Source of the DNA: an uncultured bacterium
GTDB lineage: Bacteria > Bacillota > Clostridia > Lachnospirales > Lachnospiraceae
Assembly: GCA_948467735.1 (NCBI GenBank)
Contig: CAOKFN010000044.1
Location: forward strand, 1 to 39,943
DNA: 39,943 nucleotides
Direction of reading: 5' to 3'
The notes below the pieces were generated by a model. It was not told where the DNA came from and did no database searches. It worked only from the letters and a program-made list of their open reading frames with translations. Numbering within the stretch: position 1 is the first letter of the stretch; each line of letters starts with the position of its first letter. The translations under genes were made by a program, and so were the position numbers. Positions 8,070-16,822 of the stretch are shown here, piece after piece.

Positions 8070-9920
8070 TCACCCGATATCAGGCTCATCCATAAGAGTA
8101 ATGACATCCGCTGTCTTTCCTTCCGTTTCAAACAGTATTATTTCATTCTCGCCGATTTTTAACAGAGGGCCGGGTATGTACAGGCGCTTCTGGGGTCCGA
8201 TTTCCCAGAACCTTCCTATGTGAAAGCCGTTGACAAAAGCCGCGCCCTTGCCCCAGCCTGAAAAGTCAAGGAAGGTATCTCCCGGCTCTTCCACCATAAA
8301 GGTAAATCTGTAGAATGCCGGAATCTGCAGCCCGCTGTCCGCCTTGGAAGACCCTCCTCCCCGGCCGCTATCCGCCTTGGAAGACTCTCCTTTCCGGCCG
8401 TCCTCCGCCATAACGGATTCTTCCTCCGAAATCTTCGCGCCCCTTGAAAAATCCACCAGACCGATATTGTCAAGGGGAAGGGGATATTGTTCCCAATGAT
8501 TGTGCATATGCCCGTTAATCTGCACACATTGGTCGATTCCCTTGCGCTGCCGCTCCATACGGGGGCCGAAATTAACGCGCCCCATATTTTCCACCAGAAT
8601 ATCCAGCCTTGCGTTCTTGGAAACGGAAATGGGGCAATTTAACCTTCTTTCCTCCAAAAGCTCTCTGTCATACAGCGTCAATATGGGCCAGTCGTCCAAG
8701 AAAATATTCGCCCTATCATTAGCGTCCCATAACCTGATTTTCTCCAGTTTTTCTTCCGTGTGCAGTCTTGTGCGGTACAAAATATAGCCGTAATTCTGCC
8801 CCAGACGCTCCATGGACTGGGGATGGATGCCGGGAACTGCCCTGCTGACGGTATCCAGCGTGTCGCTTAAGGAAACCCTCCGGCGCACCTTCAGGACTCC
8901 ATAGGCTTTTCTCTCAATCCGGGTGGAAAATTTCACTTCGGGGAGGCTGACATATTTTCCGATGACCTCCTGATATCTGCGGTATTTCTCCGTTATCCGC
9001 CCATCCTCCGTAAGCACGCCGTCATAATCATAAGAAGTCACATCCGGAGTCAGCTTATCATAATAGTTGGCGCCGTTCATAAAGCCAAAATTTGTGCCCC
9101 CCTCAAACATGTATATGTTCACATGTCCCAGCTTAAGCATCTTATCTAAGTCCTTGACGCTTTCTTCCAGATTGCCCCGCATATGGCCGCCATTGCCCCA
9201 ATGGTCAAACCAGCCCACCCAGAACTCCGTACACATCAACGGCCCGCCGCCGGTATAGCGCTTCAAAACCGCAAAACGTTCCTCCGTTTTGGAACCGAAA
9301 TTGCCCGTGGGCAGTACGCCGGGCAGGCTGCCTGCATTGAAGCTCTCCGGATACGGCCCGTCGGAAGTCACAAGAGGCACCTCCGCCCCATTGGCGGTCA
9401 TGAGATTTTTCACGGCTTCCAGATAAGCGGTATCATTGGCGTAATAGCCGTATTCGTTTTCCACCTGCATCAGAATGACGGGACCGCCTTGGGTAATCTG
9501 CAGAGGGGTGATTCTGGGAAACAGCGCCTTATAATATTCCTCCACATGGCGAAGGAAGGCCGGACAGCTGACCCGGAGCCTCATGCCGTCTTCCTTTAAG
9601 AGCCACGCAGGCAGGCCCCCGAATTCCCATTCCGCGCAGATATATGGCGAAGGGCGCAGAATGACATACAATCCCAGCTCCTGCGCCAGCCCGACGAACT
9701 TTTCCACATCCAGAATTCCTTCAAAACGGAATTCTCCCTTCCTAGGCTCATGAAGGTTCCATGGAATATAGGTTTCCACCGTATTGCAGCCCATTGCCTT
9801 CAGCTTTTCCAGACGGTCGCGCCAATACTGGGGAACCGTCCTGAAATAATGGAACGCTCCCGATATGATTTTCATGGGCGCTCCGTCCAGATAAAAGTTG
9901 TCCTTGATTTCAAATTTCAT
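8070..9920 (-). CDS. beta-galactosidase, glycoside hydrolase family 35
   Basis: A 616-residue GH35 enzyme. The TIM barrel starts with GAFHYFRTVPQYWRDRL and has CNTVETYIPWNLHEP and LRPSPYICAEWEFGGLP. The acid/base Glu156 lies in VENEYG, the nucleophile Glu232 in CTEFWVGWFDHWG, and FEGGTNFGFMNGA follows. The C-terminal half carries beta-sandwich modules ending in FSGWGKGAAFVNGFHIGRFW. It lacks a signal peptide, so it should hydrolyse terminal beta-galactosides in the cytoplasm. An insertion of about 35 residues (8316-8418) with an 11-residue repeat, SSKADSGRGGG, sits between the beta-sandwich modules. The start at 9920 follows a run of seven G that doubles as the ribosome binding site. The leader holds two abutting palindromes. 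Confidence 0.94.
   Translation of the reverse strand: MKFEIKDNFYLDGAPMKIISGAFHYFRTVPQYWRDRLEKLKAMGCNTVETYIPWNLHEPRKGEFRFEGILDVEKFVGLAQELGLYVILRPSPYICAEWEFGGLPAWLLKEDGMRLRVSCPAFLRHVEEYYKALFPRITPLQITQGGPVILMQVENEYGYYANDTAYLEAVKNLMTANGAEVPLVTSDGPYPESFNAGSLPGVLPTGNFGSKTEERFAVLKRYTGGGPLMCTEFWVGWFDHWGNGGHMRGNLEESVKDLDKMLKLGHVNIYMFEGGTNFGFMNGANYYDKLTPDVTSYDYDGVLTEDGRITEKYRRYQEVIGKYVSLPEVKFSTRIERKAYGVLKVRRRVSLSDTLDTVSRAVPGIHPQSMERLGQNYGYILYRTRLHTEEKLEKIRLWDANDRANIFLDDWPILTLYDRELLEERRLNCPISVSKNARLDILVENMGRVNFGPRMERQRKGIDQCVQINGHMHNHWEQYPLPLDNIGLVDFSRGAKISEEESVMAEDGRKGESSKADSGRGGGSSKADSGLQIPAFYRFTFMVEEPGDTFLDFSGWGKGAAFVNGFHIGRFWEIGPQKRLYIPGPLLKIGENEIILFETEGKTADVITLMDEPDIG
8333..8398 (-). repeat. 33-bp tandem repeat inside GH35 gene
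   Basis: Two copies of a 33-bp unit (8333-8365, 8366-8398; few mismatches) with a partial third, encoding SSKADSGRGGG-type peptides in a linker of the beta-galactosidase. The period is a multiple of three, so copy number can change without frameshift. Confidence 0.8.
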
Positions 9921-9947
9921 AGTTACCCCCCCTATTCAAAATTCAAG

Positions 9948-9998
9948 ACAATAGAATTCTGCTCTTGAATTCTATTGTATGGAAGTTTACTTCCATAC
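9948..9998 (-). promoter_or_regulatory. two abutting perfect palindromes in GH35 leader
   Basis: ACAATAGAATTC (9948-9959) pairs with GAATTCTATTGT (9967-9978) around a 7-base loop. GTATGGAAGT (9977-9986) pairs with ACTTCCATAC (9989-9998) around TT. Both lie 28-78 bases before the beta-galactosidase start. They look like operators for a sugar-responsive repressor or a double RNA hairpin; the sequence does not decide. Confidence 0.65.
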
Positions 9999-10100
9999 TT
10001 ACCTCCATGGTTCAAGCTCAAATCTTGATGAGAAACGCAAAACCAGCGTTCTTCGGTGATTGTTTGTTGTCCACAGAAATCCACGCATAGATTCCTGCGC

Positions 10101-12632
10101 TTATTTTCCCCATGCCTTGGCAATTTTTCTGTCCGCCTCTTCTATGCTTGCATAGCCATACATTTTTACACTGTTTTCCATGATGTCATAGGTCAGGTTC
10201 TTCCCGCTTCGGGCGTATCCCACCACATATCTGCCGTAGAGCTCCAGCATCTTGTCGGAATAGGTGCCAAGCTCCCCTCTCAGATAGGTCTCATAAGAGG
10301 TGTCAAAGGCATGATCCTCCCAAGTATGGATGCTTCTGGCGTTGTCCGCAAGGGAAGGATATTCCTTGGCAAATTCCTCCATCCACCCCACCTGAAGGCT
10401 GACAATCTGCTCGATAATCGCCCGCTTCTCCTGTGACAGCTCCGGAAAATGGGATTTGATTTTCTCATATTCCTCCGGCGCGGTACTCTCCATCATGCGT
10501 CCGTATTTCTCTTCGATTAAATTATGTCCCTTGTAATATTCTCTGCGGAAATCATAGAGATACTGCGTCAGCATCCCTCTGTCCCAAGTCAGGTACTGGC
10601 TCTTGCGCATAATGGAGAATGTAGGCCAGTCGTTCTGACAGCTGGCTCTGCCTCCCTCATTTTTCACCTTGTCAAAGGCTTCAAATTCCAGCCTTGCAAT
10701 CTCTTCCACCAGCGCCTCCCGGCTCTTAGGCGCCAGCGAGGCCTTGTATATCAATTCCTCGGCGTGAGCGTCCAGATAGCTTTCCGTGTCGCTGATACAG
10801 CCCTGCCGGTACAGTTCTCCGGCAAAAAAAGCGCCCAGCTGCTCGATATATCCGCTGATTACATTATATTCCCGGGCGGCATCCTCTTTTTTTCCGCTCC
10901 CATCCGTGTCCAGCCGAATGGCCTGCTCCTGTGCCGCAGGCATGACTGTTTTTGATAATTCCGCCGCTATCTGTCCGATAAGCGCCGCCGCTTCCCTGCC
11001 TTCCTCGGATTGCTGCAGGCTTCGATAGAGCCACTTGTCATGGGGCGGATATTTCCCCTCAATATAATGCTGCAGCTTCATTGCCGCTTTGACGCCGTCC
11101 CATATCATCATTTTGGCAGTCACCGCATCTCCTCTGCGAAGCATCCTCGGGTAATTATATTGGGCCGTCTGGGCAAATCCCGCCGCGCTTTCGGCCAGCT
11201 TCAGATAGCGGATTTCCTCCGGATAGCCCCGCTTTAATTTCTGCCGGAACGCGCTGAAGATTCCCTCGTCATCCCGAAATACTTCTCCGCTGACGGCCGC
11301 CGCCAAAGACGCGTCGCCAGCCTGCCTCCAATCAATCTGTTCATAGACATTTGTTCCCGTAAGTTCCCTGTAAAAATCGGAAATTTTAATTACACCGCGC
11401 CTATTGCGCCCGTTCACCCGGGGGGCGCGCCGATAACCCGCAAATTCCTTGGGAAGCTCTTCATAGGCCTGCTGTAATGCCGCGCCAATCGCTTCATAAG
11501 TATCGTCCGAAACCCACATGCAGAAATCCGGTCCCCAGTCATGATCCCCGGATACGGCGTCGTCATATCCCAAGCAGTCGGAGCCTCGTCCGGCCAGTCC
11601 AACCGCAATTTTATCCGCATATGCGGGGAATTTCTCCTCTATCATCCGCCTGCCGAATGTCTCGTAATATTCTCTTGCCAGCGCAAGGCCTGCGCGGAAA
11701 TTGCTTTCGCCCTTTCCCTCTTGTAGTTGTCCTTTTTCGAGACCTCTTAAGTCAATTTCACATCCCCTTGTCTCTCCGGCCCCCTCGGAAGTCTGCCTTA
11801 CTCCTTCTGATGCCTGTTTCATTCCTCCGGCCTCTTCCAACACGCGCTCGCAGTCCGCGACGTACTCCTGCAGCCGCCGAAAGGCTTCGTTCCTGCCCAG
11901 ACTCTTTTCCACCGTATCCGACGCCATGCGGTAATATTGCAGCGCCGCCCCATAGTCCCCTTCTTGGTAAAAATACGCTCCCAGCGCTGCCAGCGCCGCC
12001 CCATAATGGCTGTCGGCCACATGGATTCCCTCAAATGTTTCCATGGACTTTATCGCATATCCGTAAGCCTCCTTGGCTTCCCCAAGCCGCATACAGGTGC
12101 CTGCCAGATTTGCGTAAGTCACCCCCAGCTCGTAACGCTCGTCCTTCTTCTCCACAATGGCCAAAGCGCCCAGCAGCATTTCTTTTGCCTTGACAAAATC
12201 CCCCAGCTCCTGATACAGCAGGCTCATATTATTTTTCAATCCGGCATGGAACATATCCCCCGGTTCCAGCAGCTTATCATAGATTTCCTGCACCTGTAAA
12301 TAATATTCCATGGACTCCTGAAGCCTGCCGCAGACACGGCATGCATTGGCGGCGTTGAGCAGGGTTGTGGCATAGGGAAGCGTCCCTTCCAGTCCCATGC
12401 GCTCCGCCTGAGCAATGGCTTGGGCCGCAAGCTTCATGGCATTCTCCTTCTGGCCCGTCTCCCGATAATAGCCCAGCAGCTCATTCAACAAATGCAGCAG
12501 ACTGGCGTCATCCTGCTCCCGAACCGCCATAGCGATGGACTGCTGCATCAATTTTTCCGCTTCCTCTCCCTTATTTTCTTCAAATAACTTTTCCACCTGT
12601 GCCAAGATCTGATTAATATCCAATTTTCTCAT
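10101..12632 (-). CDS. TPR - DUF4037 - DUF4125 multidomain protein
   Basis: An 843-residue cytoplasmic protein. Residues 1-270 are tetratricopeptide-like helical hairpins (YYRETGQKENAMKLAAQAIA, LYQELGDFVKAKEMLLGAL, YFYQEGDYGAALQYYR). A repeat-bearing linker (11697-11828, with KQASEG and RQTSEG) follows. Next is a DUF4037 nucleotidyltransferase-like domain with GLAGRGSDCLGYDDAVSGDH and DWGPDFCMW, where the acidic residues resemble a nucleotidyltransferase metal site. The C-terminal 210 residues match DUF4125 (QNDWPTFSIMRKSQYLTWDR, NLIEEKYGRMMESTAPEEY). I chose ATG 12632 over 12650 because AAGGGCGG precedes it; both are possible. Function is unknown. The gene is probably the last of the signalling operon starting at 18753. 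Confidence 0.8.
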   Translation of the reverse strand: MRKLDINQILAQVEKLFEENKGEEAEKLMQQSIAMAVREQDDASLLHLLNELLGYYRETGQKENAMKLAAQAIAQAERMGLEGTLPYATTLLNAANACRVCGRLQESMEYYLQVQEIYDKLLEPGDMFHAGLKNNMSLLYQELGDFVKAKEMLLGALAIVEKKDERYELGVTYANLAGTCMRLGEAKEAYGYAIKSMETFEGIHVADSHYGAALAALGAYFYQEGDYGAALQYYRMASDTVEKSLGRNEAFRRLQEYVADCERVLEEAGGMKQASEGVRQTSEGAGETRGCEIDLRGLEKGQLQEGKGESNFRAGLALAREYYETFGRRMIEEKFPAYADKIAVGLAGRGSDCLGYDDAVSGDHDWGPDFCMWVSDDTYEAIGAALQQAYEELPKEFAGYRRAPRVNGRNRRGVIKISDFYRELTGTNVYEQIDWRQAGDASLAAAVSGEVFRDDEGIFSAFRQKLKRGYPEEIRYLKLAESAAGFAQTAQYNYPRMLRRGDAVTAKMMIWDGVKAAMKLQHYIEGKYPPHDKWLYRSLQQSEEGREAAALIGQIAAELSKTVMPAAQEQAIRLDTDGSGKKEDAAREYNVISGYIEQLGAFFAGELYRQGCISDTESYLDAHAEELIYKASLAPKSREALVEEIARLEFEAFDKVKNEGGRASCQNDWPTFSIMRKSQYLTWDRGMLTQYLYDFRREYYKGHNLIEEKYGRMMESTAPEEYEKIKSHFPELSQEKRAIIEQIVSLQVGWMEEFAKEYPSLADNARSIHTWEDHAFDTSYETYLRGELGTYSDKMLELYGRYVVGYARSGKNLTYDIMENSVKMYGYASIEEADRKIAKAWGK

Positions 12633-12727
12633 CCTTTCCGCCCTTGCCATACCACATTCCCATAACGCAAAAATGTGTAATCAGCGTGTAGAGCGCTTAT
12701 ACACCCCCGCACTGACTGCACATTCGT

Positions 12728-13519
12728 TTACGCATGGCCGCATTGTGACAAATACTCCATGCTGCTTTTTATTTTCTCCAAACCGTTTACTTCCAGCAGT
12801 ATACTCCTATCCCACAAACCGTACTGTTGTATCAGCCCAAACACACGGTTCCATTCAATACACCCGTCTCCTATGGCCATATGCTCATCTCGTTTCAAAT
12901 GATTATCATTCATATGAAAATGGCGGATATGGGGCGCAAGCGCTTTAAACCACTGTTCCGGCTCCTCCGATACCAGCGCCATATGTCCGATATCCAGACA
13001 GACGCCAAACCGCTCCTCCCCAATGGTTTGAGCTAAATCTGCCAATTCTCTTGCCGATTCATCAAACATATTCTCAAGGTAAATTTCCAATCCGCTGTCC
13101 TGTCTCAAGAGCGTTCTCATTGTCTGCGCCATAACGGACAGCCAGTTCGCACGGTATTTTTCTCCCTCCACCAATCCCGGCATCAGCCCCGTATGAAAAA
13201 TAACTCCCCGGCATCCGAGCTCTCCTGCGATCTCCACCGACTGCTGCATACGGTAAACGCTGTGCCGCCGGATGCCGCCGTCCCAGCTGAAAGGAACAAT
13301 ATCATAAAACGCGCCGTGAAGCGTATCCATCCCTTTCTGCCTGTGAAGTCCTTTATACAGCGCAATCCTGCTATCTAACGCTTCTTTATCATCCAGCAGT
13401 TCCGGTTCAAAAAAGTCGTTGTACTCAAATCCAAAGGAATGGGCCCCTGCGAATTCCGCATATTCCTCAAGTTCCTCTGCATTCGGAATGATTTCTATAA
13501 TTCCTGAAACCTCTGCCAT
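12728..13519 (-). CDS. sugar phosphate isomerase/epimerase-like TIM barrel
   Basis: A 263-residue protein of the AP-endonuclease-2/xylose-isomerase-like TIM-barrel superfamily. The metal ligands expected for this fold are visible: His68 (LHGAF), His109 (IFHTG), Glu149 (YLENMFD), Asp176 and His179 (CLDIGH), His202 (HFHMND) and Glu243 (LLEVNG). Members isomerise or epimerise sugars and related polyols using a divalent cation; the substrate here is not predictable. ATG 13519 follows AAGGGG. It lies 20 bases downstream of the HD-GYP gene on the same strand, so co-transcription with the signalling genes is likely, although a metabolic enzyme there is unexpected. Confidence 0.85.
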   Translation of the reverse strand: MAEVSGIIEIIPNAEELEEYAEFAGAHSFGFEYNDFFEPELLDDKEALDSRIALYKGLHRQKGMDTLHGAFYDIVPFSWDGGIRRHSVYRMQQSVEIAGELGCRGVIFHTGLMPGLVEGEKYRANWLSVMAQTMRTLLRQDSGLEIYLENMFDESARELADLAQTIGEERFGVCLDIGHMALVSEEPEQWFKALAPHIRHFHMNDNHLKRDEHMAIGDGCIEWNRVFGLIQQYGLWDRSILLEVNGLEKIKSSMEYLSQCGHA

Positions 13520-13539
13520 TTTTATACCCCTTATCTGCT

Positions 13540-15027
13540 TTATGGCTCATGGTGATAGAACAATTGTATGTCTTCGCCTTTTTCTGCCAGAGCTTCCCGA
13601 AACAGCCCCAGAACTTCTTTATCGACTTTCCCTTGTTCCGCCATATCGGCCAGTACGGATAAGGCTTTTTCCTCCTCCATTGATTTCTTGTATGGTCTGT
13701 CGGAGCTGGTCAATGCCTCAAATACATCCACCACCACCAATATTCGTGCTTCAAAACAGATTTCTTCCCCCTTCAAGCCCCTTGGATAACCGCTTCCGTC
13801 CAGATATTCATGATGCGCGCCCGCCCATTCAATAATATGAGGATAGCGCTTCTTAAAATTCATTTTGCGCAGATATTTCTCCGTATATTCCACATGGGAA
13901 CAAATTACCTCCCGCTCCGCTTTGGTCAGGTTTCCCCTCCGCACGGTCAGGCATTCCGTCTCATCCAGCATCAGATACCCTATTTTCGTGCCGTTGGAAT
14001 CGGTATATTTTCCGGAAGCAAGTTTACTTATGTAGGCAATGTCTTCCTCCGTAAGATAGGGCTTCCTGTTGAATTCCTCCACCTTCACCTTGGCATCCAC
14101 AAAATAATTTTTGATTTCCCTCCACTTGCTTTTGCTGATTCTGCCCTCCAGATAATCAATATGATATAATGCCGTCAAATGGTCGAAGCGTTCCAGCACC
14201 AGCGGCAGCTTCCCTCCCAGACGAGTGGTTTTATCTATAATTTCGTTTGGGATGACCAGCTTTCCGATATCGTGCATCAATGCCGCCATCAACAGTTCAT
14301 CCCGCCTTGCCGCCGTAAAATAATGCCCGCACTGCCCTTCCTCGTGCCGTTTATTGATATAATCCACAAGCTTCTTCACATAAAGATACACATTTCTGGA
14401 ATGATAATAATTGTAGGGAATACGGGTGTCAATCGCGTCCGTGAACACCTGCGTAATGGAAATCATCAAATCTTCGATTTCCTGCACAAATCTCATGTTG
14501 GAGACGGCCACCGCCGCCTGAGATCCCAGAGACTCCAGAATCTTCTCATATTCCTTCCTGAAAGGCACCACTTCTCCCGACTCATTCTGGGCATTAATCA
14601 GCTGTACCACCCCCACCAGCTGCCCCTCATGATTCACCATAGGAAAAACCAGAATGGACTTTGTGTGGTACCCTGTCAATTTATCATATTCTCTTGGACC
14701 GCTGAAATCAAATTCCCCGCAGCTGTACGCATCCTGAATATTTAAAAGCTTCCTCCGAATGGCGGCGCAGGCGCAGACATTTTTTTCATTCATGGCAACC
14801 GGAGGATATTGCTCCCCCCCTGTTCCTTTGCGGTTGACCCCAAGGGACACGTTCTTCGTAATGCGAAACTTTAACTGTTCCTCCTCATAGAGATAAAGCG
14901 TTCCGCCGTCACTGTTTGTCAAATCCATGGCGCAGTCAACGACCTTGGACAGCAGCTCGTCATAATTTCTCTCCGCCGCCAAAAGGATTCCGATTTCCAA
15001 TATTTTATCTGCCTGCATCTGTTCCAT
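13540..15027 (-). CDS. GAF-HD-GYP cyclic-di-GMP phosphodiesterase
   Basis: A 495-residue protein. Residues 1-185 are a GAF sensor domain (MDLTNSDGGTLYLYEEE; SILVFPMVNHEGQLVGVVQL; SQAAVAVSNMRF). The rest is an HD-GYP phosphodiesterase with YYHSRNVYLYV, MHDIGKLVIPNEI (HD at 252-253) and HHEYLDGSGYPRGLKGEE, then VVVDVFEALTSSDRPYK. It should hydrolyse c-di-GMP to pGpG or GMP in the cytoplasm, controlled by a ligand on the GAF domain. About 100 extra residues sit between the HDIGK helix and the KAEREVICSHVEYTEKYL helix compared with typical HD-GYP domains. Its 5' end overlaps the cyclase gene by 23 bases. A GGGGGGG run at 14814-14820 lies in the GAF coding region. Confidence 0.92.
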   Translation of the reverse strand: MEQMQADKILEIGILLAAERNYDELLSKVVDCAMDLTNSDGGTLYLYEEEQLKFRITKNVSLGVNRKGTGGEQYPPVAMNEKNVCACAAIRRKLLNIQDAYSCGEFDFSGPREYDKLTGYHTKSILVFPMVNHEGQLVGVVQLINAQNESGEVVPFRKEYEKILESLGSQAAVAVSNMRFVQEIEDLMISITQVFTDAIDTRIPYNYYHSRNVYLYVKKLVDYINKRHEEGQCGHYFTAARRDELLMAALMHDIGKLVIPNEIIDKTTRLGGKLPLVLERFDHLTALYHIDYLEGRISKSKWREIKNYFVDAKVKVEEFNRKPYLTEEDIAYISKLASGKYTDSNGTKIGYLMLDETECLTVRRGNLTKAEREVICSHVEYTEKYLRKMNFKKRYPHIIEWAGAHHEYLDGSGYPRGLKGEEICFEARILVVVDVFEALTSSDRPYKKSMEEEKALSVLADMAEQGKVDKEVLGLFREALAEKGEDIQLFYHHEP

Positions 15028-16822
15028 CCGTAACCTCCAATGAAAAGACGTTGATTTTATCCTCTCTGCCTTTCAAGCCCCGCTCGCCAAGAAACTCCGC
15101 ATGAAAATGCTGTTTGACATGCTCGTACATATCTTGGCTTAAAAGCACCTGTCCTCCCTTGGCAATGCTCTCCAGCCTTTCCGCAACATTCACGGTATCT
15201 CCGATGGCAGTATAATCCATCCGGTACTCGCAGCCGATATTTCCCACAACCGCCCTGCCGCAGTGAATTCCCACGCCGCAGGCAATTTCAACGCCGTAAT
15301 CCCTCTTTAAGTCCTCGTTCATTCCTCCCACGGCGTTTACAATGTCAATTCCCGTGCGGACCGCCTTCAGCCGATACTCTTCCACATCCAAGGGCGCGTT
15401 ATATACCGCCATCACAGCGTCCCCGATGAATTTGTCCAAAGTGCCCTCATTGCGAAAAATCGCCTCCGTCACTTGGCCCAGATAACGATTCAATATTCCA
15501 ACCACTTCTTTTGGGGAAAGCCGTTCCGACAGAGCCGTAAATCCCCGGATGTCCACGAAGAGAACCGCAATCTCCCTGTCTCTGCCGCCAAGCTCTATGT
15601 GATAATTTTTGTTCCTGTCAAGCTCATCCACCACCTGAGGCGCCATGTAAGTGCGAAATACGCTCAAAATCTTCCTCTTGCGAAGGCGCTCCGTCACATA
15701 TCCGGCCACCACTCTGACCAGAGCCGCCAAAGCCACTCCGAGAAGGGGAATCATACATTTCCAATAGACTCCGCCGCCGTACATAAGTCTGGCCGCGCCC
15801 AGAACGACAAGCTCCAGTCCCAGACCGCCCGCCATTCCGGCCCAAAGGGATTTCCGAAAGGCAAAAAAGACATACCCTCCCACAAGCACCGCGCTAAACA
15901 GCGCAGCACACCAAACAGGCAGTTCCCGAAAAGTCCTGCCTTCCAAAAGGGCATTGATATGATTTGCCTGTACTTCCACTCCGTTCATCACGGTGCTTCG
16001 GGCAATGGGCACCATATACTGATCCATCATGGCAGCCGCATAAGCCCCCACAAGCACGATACTGCCCTGAAATACCTTTGTATCACATCGCCCGGAAACC
16101 ACGTCCGCATAGGAATATATCTCATACATACCGGGCTCGGCGGTATAGTCAAAGCCATAGATACCCTGCCCGTCCGTCTCGGGTATCCGGCCTTCCTGAC
16201 CGGAAACCTCCATATACCGCCGATATGTCTCATAGGCAAAATTATAATGTATCTCCCCGTTCCATTCCGCCGACAGCATGGAACGGCGCACATAATTATC
16301 TGAATCCTGCACCGCGTTGGTAAATCCCTGACAGCTGACCTTATCCAAGGCCTCATAAGGCTTTTCCACCTGTTCCAGATGCATGGTATTCATCCACAGG
16401 CTTCCGTCCGGCCGCTCTTCCAGCTTAGCGGCATATTGGAGATAAGACGCCATCACCACCGGGATCTGCCCGCCCGCCGCTTCCGCCAGCGCATGGTCGC
16501 CCTCTTCGTCCCGGCTGCCGAAATAGTTAATATCAAAGGCTATCACCGCCGGAGCGTAATCTTCATCAAAAGCATTCAGCAAATCCGCCGCCTGCTGCCT
16601 GCTCCAGCCGGAAAACGGCCCCATCTCCTGCAGGGAGGCCGCATCGATTCCTATGATTTTAATGCGGTTATCCACAGGCTTCTCATGAATAAAAATCCGG
16701 TCTCCCAGCCAATATTCCGTTCTGTCAAAGGGAGCCGCAAGTGTCAGCAGACCTGCAAGGACTGCCGACACCGCCGCAGGAAGCGCCTTCATCAGCTTCT
16801 GCTTTAATGCATTCCTTTTCAT
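15005..16822 (-). CDS. CHASE2 class IIIb adenylate cyclase
   Basis: A 605-residue membrane protein. One N-terminal TM (about 12-30) is followed by an extracellular CHASE2 domain (about 35-290, with IKIIGIDAASLQEMGPFSGW and AVIAFDINYF), three TM helices (about 303-375) and a cytoplasmic class III cyclase domain (about 410-590). Metal-binding Asp424 (LFVDIRGF) and Asp468 (KFIGDAVMA), purine-reading Lys464 and Thr538 (DYTAIGDTVN), and Asn545/Arg549 are all present. Lys plus Thr is the class IIIb adenylate cyclase signature, a group known for bicarbonate stimulation (established for CyaC-type enzymes). It overlaps the FecR gene by 4 bases and the HD-GYP gene by 23, so the three are strictly coupled. 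Confidence 0.93.
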   Translation of the reverse strand: MKRNALKQKLMKALPAAVSAVLAGLLTLAAPFDRTEYWLGDRIFIHEKPVDNRIKIIGIDAASLQEMGPFSGWSRQQAADLLNAFDEDYAPAVIAFDINYFGSRDEEGDHALAEAAGGQIPVVMASYLQYAAKLEERPDGSLWMNTMHLEQVEKPYEALDKVSCQGFTNAVQDSDNYVRRSMLSAEWNGEIHYNFAYETYRRYMEVSGQEGRIPETDGQGIYGFDYTAEPGMYEIYSYADVVSGRCDTKVFQGSIVLVGAYAAAMMDQYMVPIARSTVMNGVEVQANHINALLEGRTFRELPVWCAALFSAVLVGGYVFFAFRKSLWAGMAGGLGLELVVLGAARLMYGGGVYWKCMIPLLGVALAALVRVVAGYVTERLRKRKILSVFRTYMAPQVVDELDRNKNYHIELGGRDREIAVLFVDIRGFTALSERLSPKEVVGILNRYLGQVTEAIFRNEGTLDKFIGDAVMAVYNAPLDVEEYRLKAVRTGIDIVNAVGGMNEDLKRDYGVEIACGVGIHCGRAVVGNIGCEYRMDYTAIGDTVNVAERLESIAKGGQVLLSQDMYEHVKQHFHAEFLGERGLKGREDKINVFSLEVTDGTDAGR

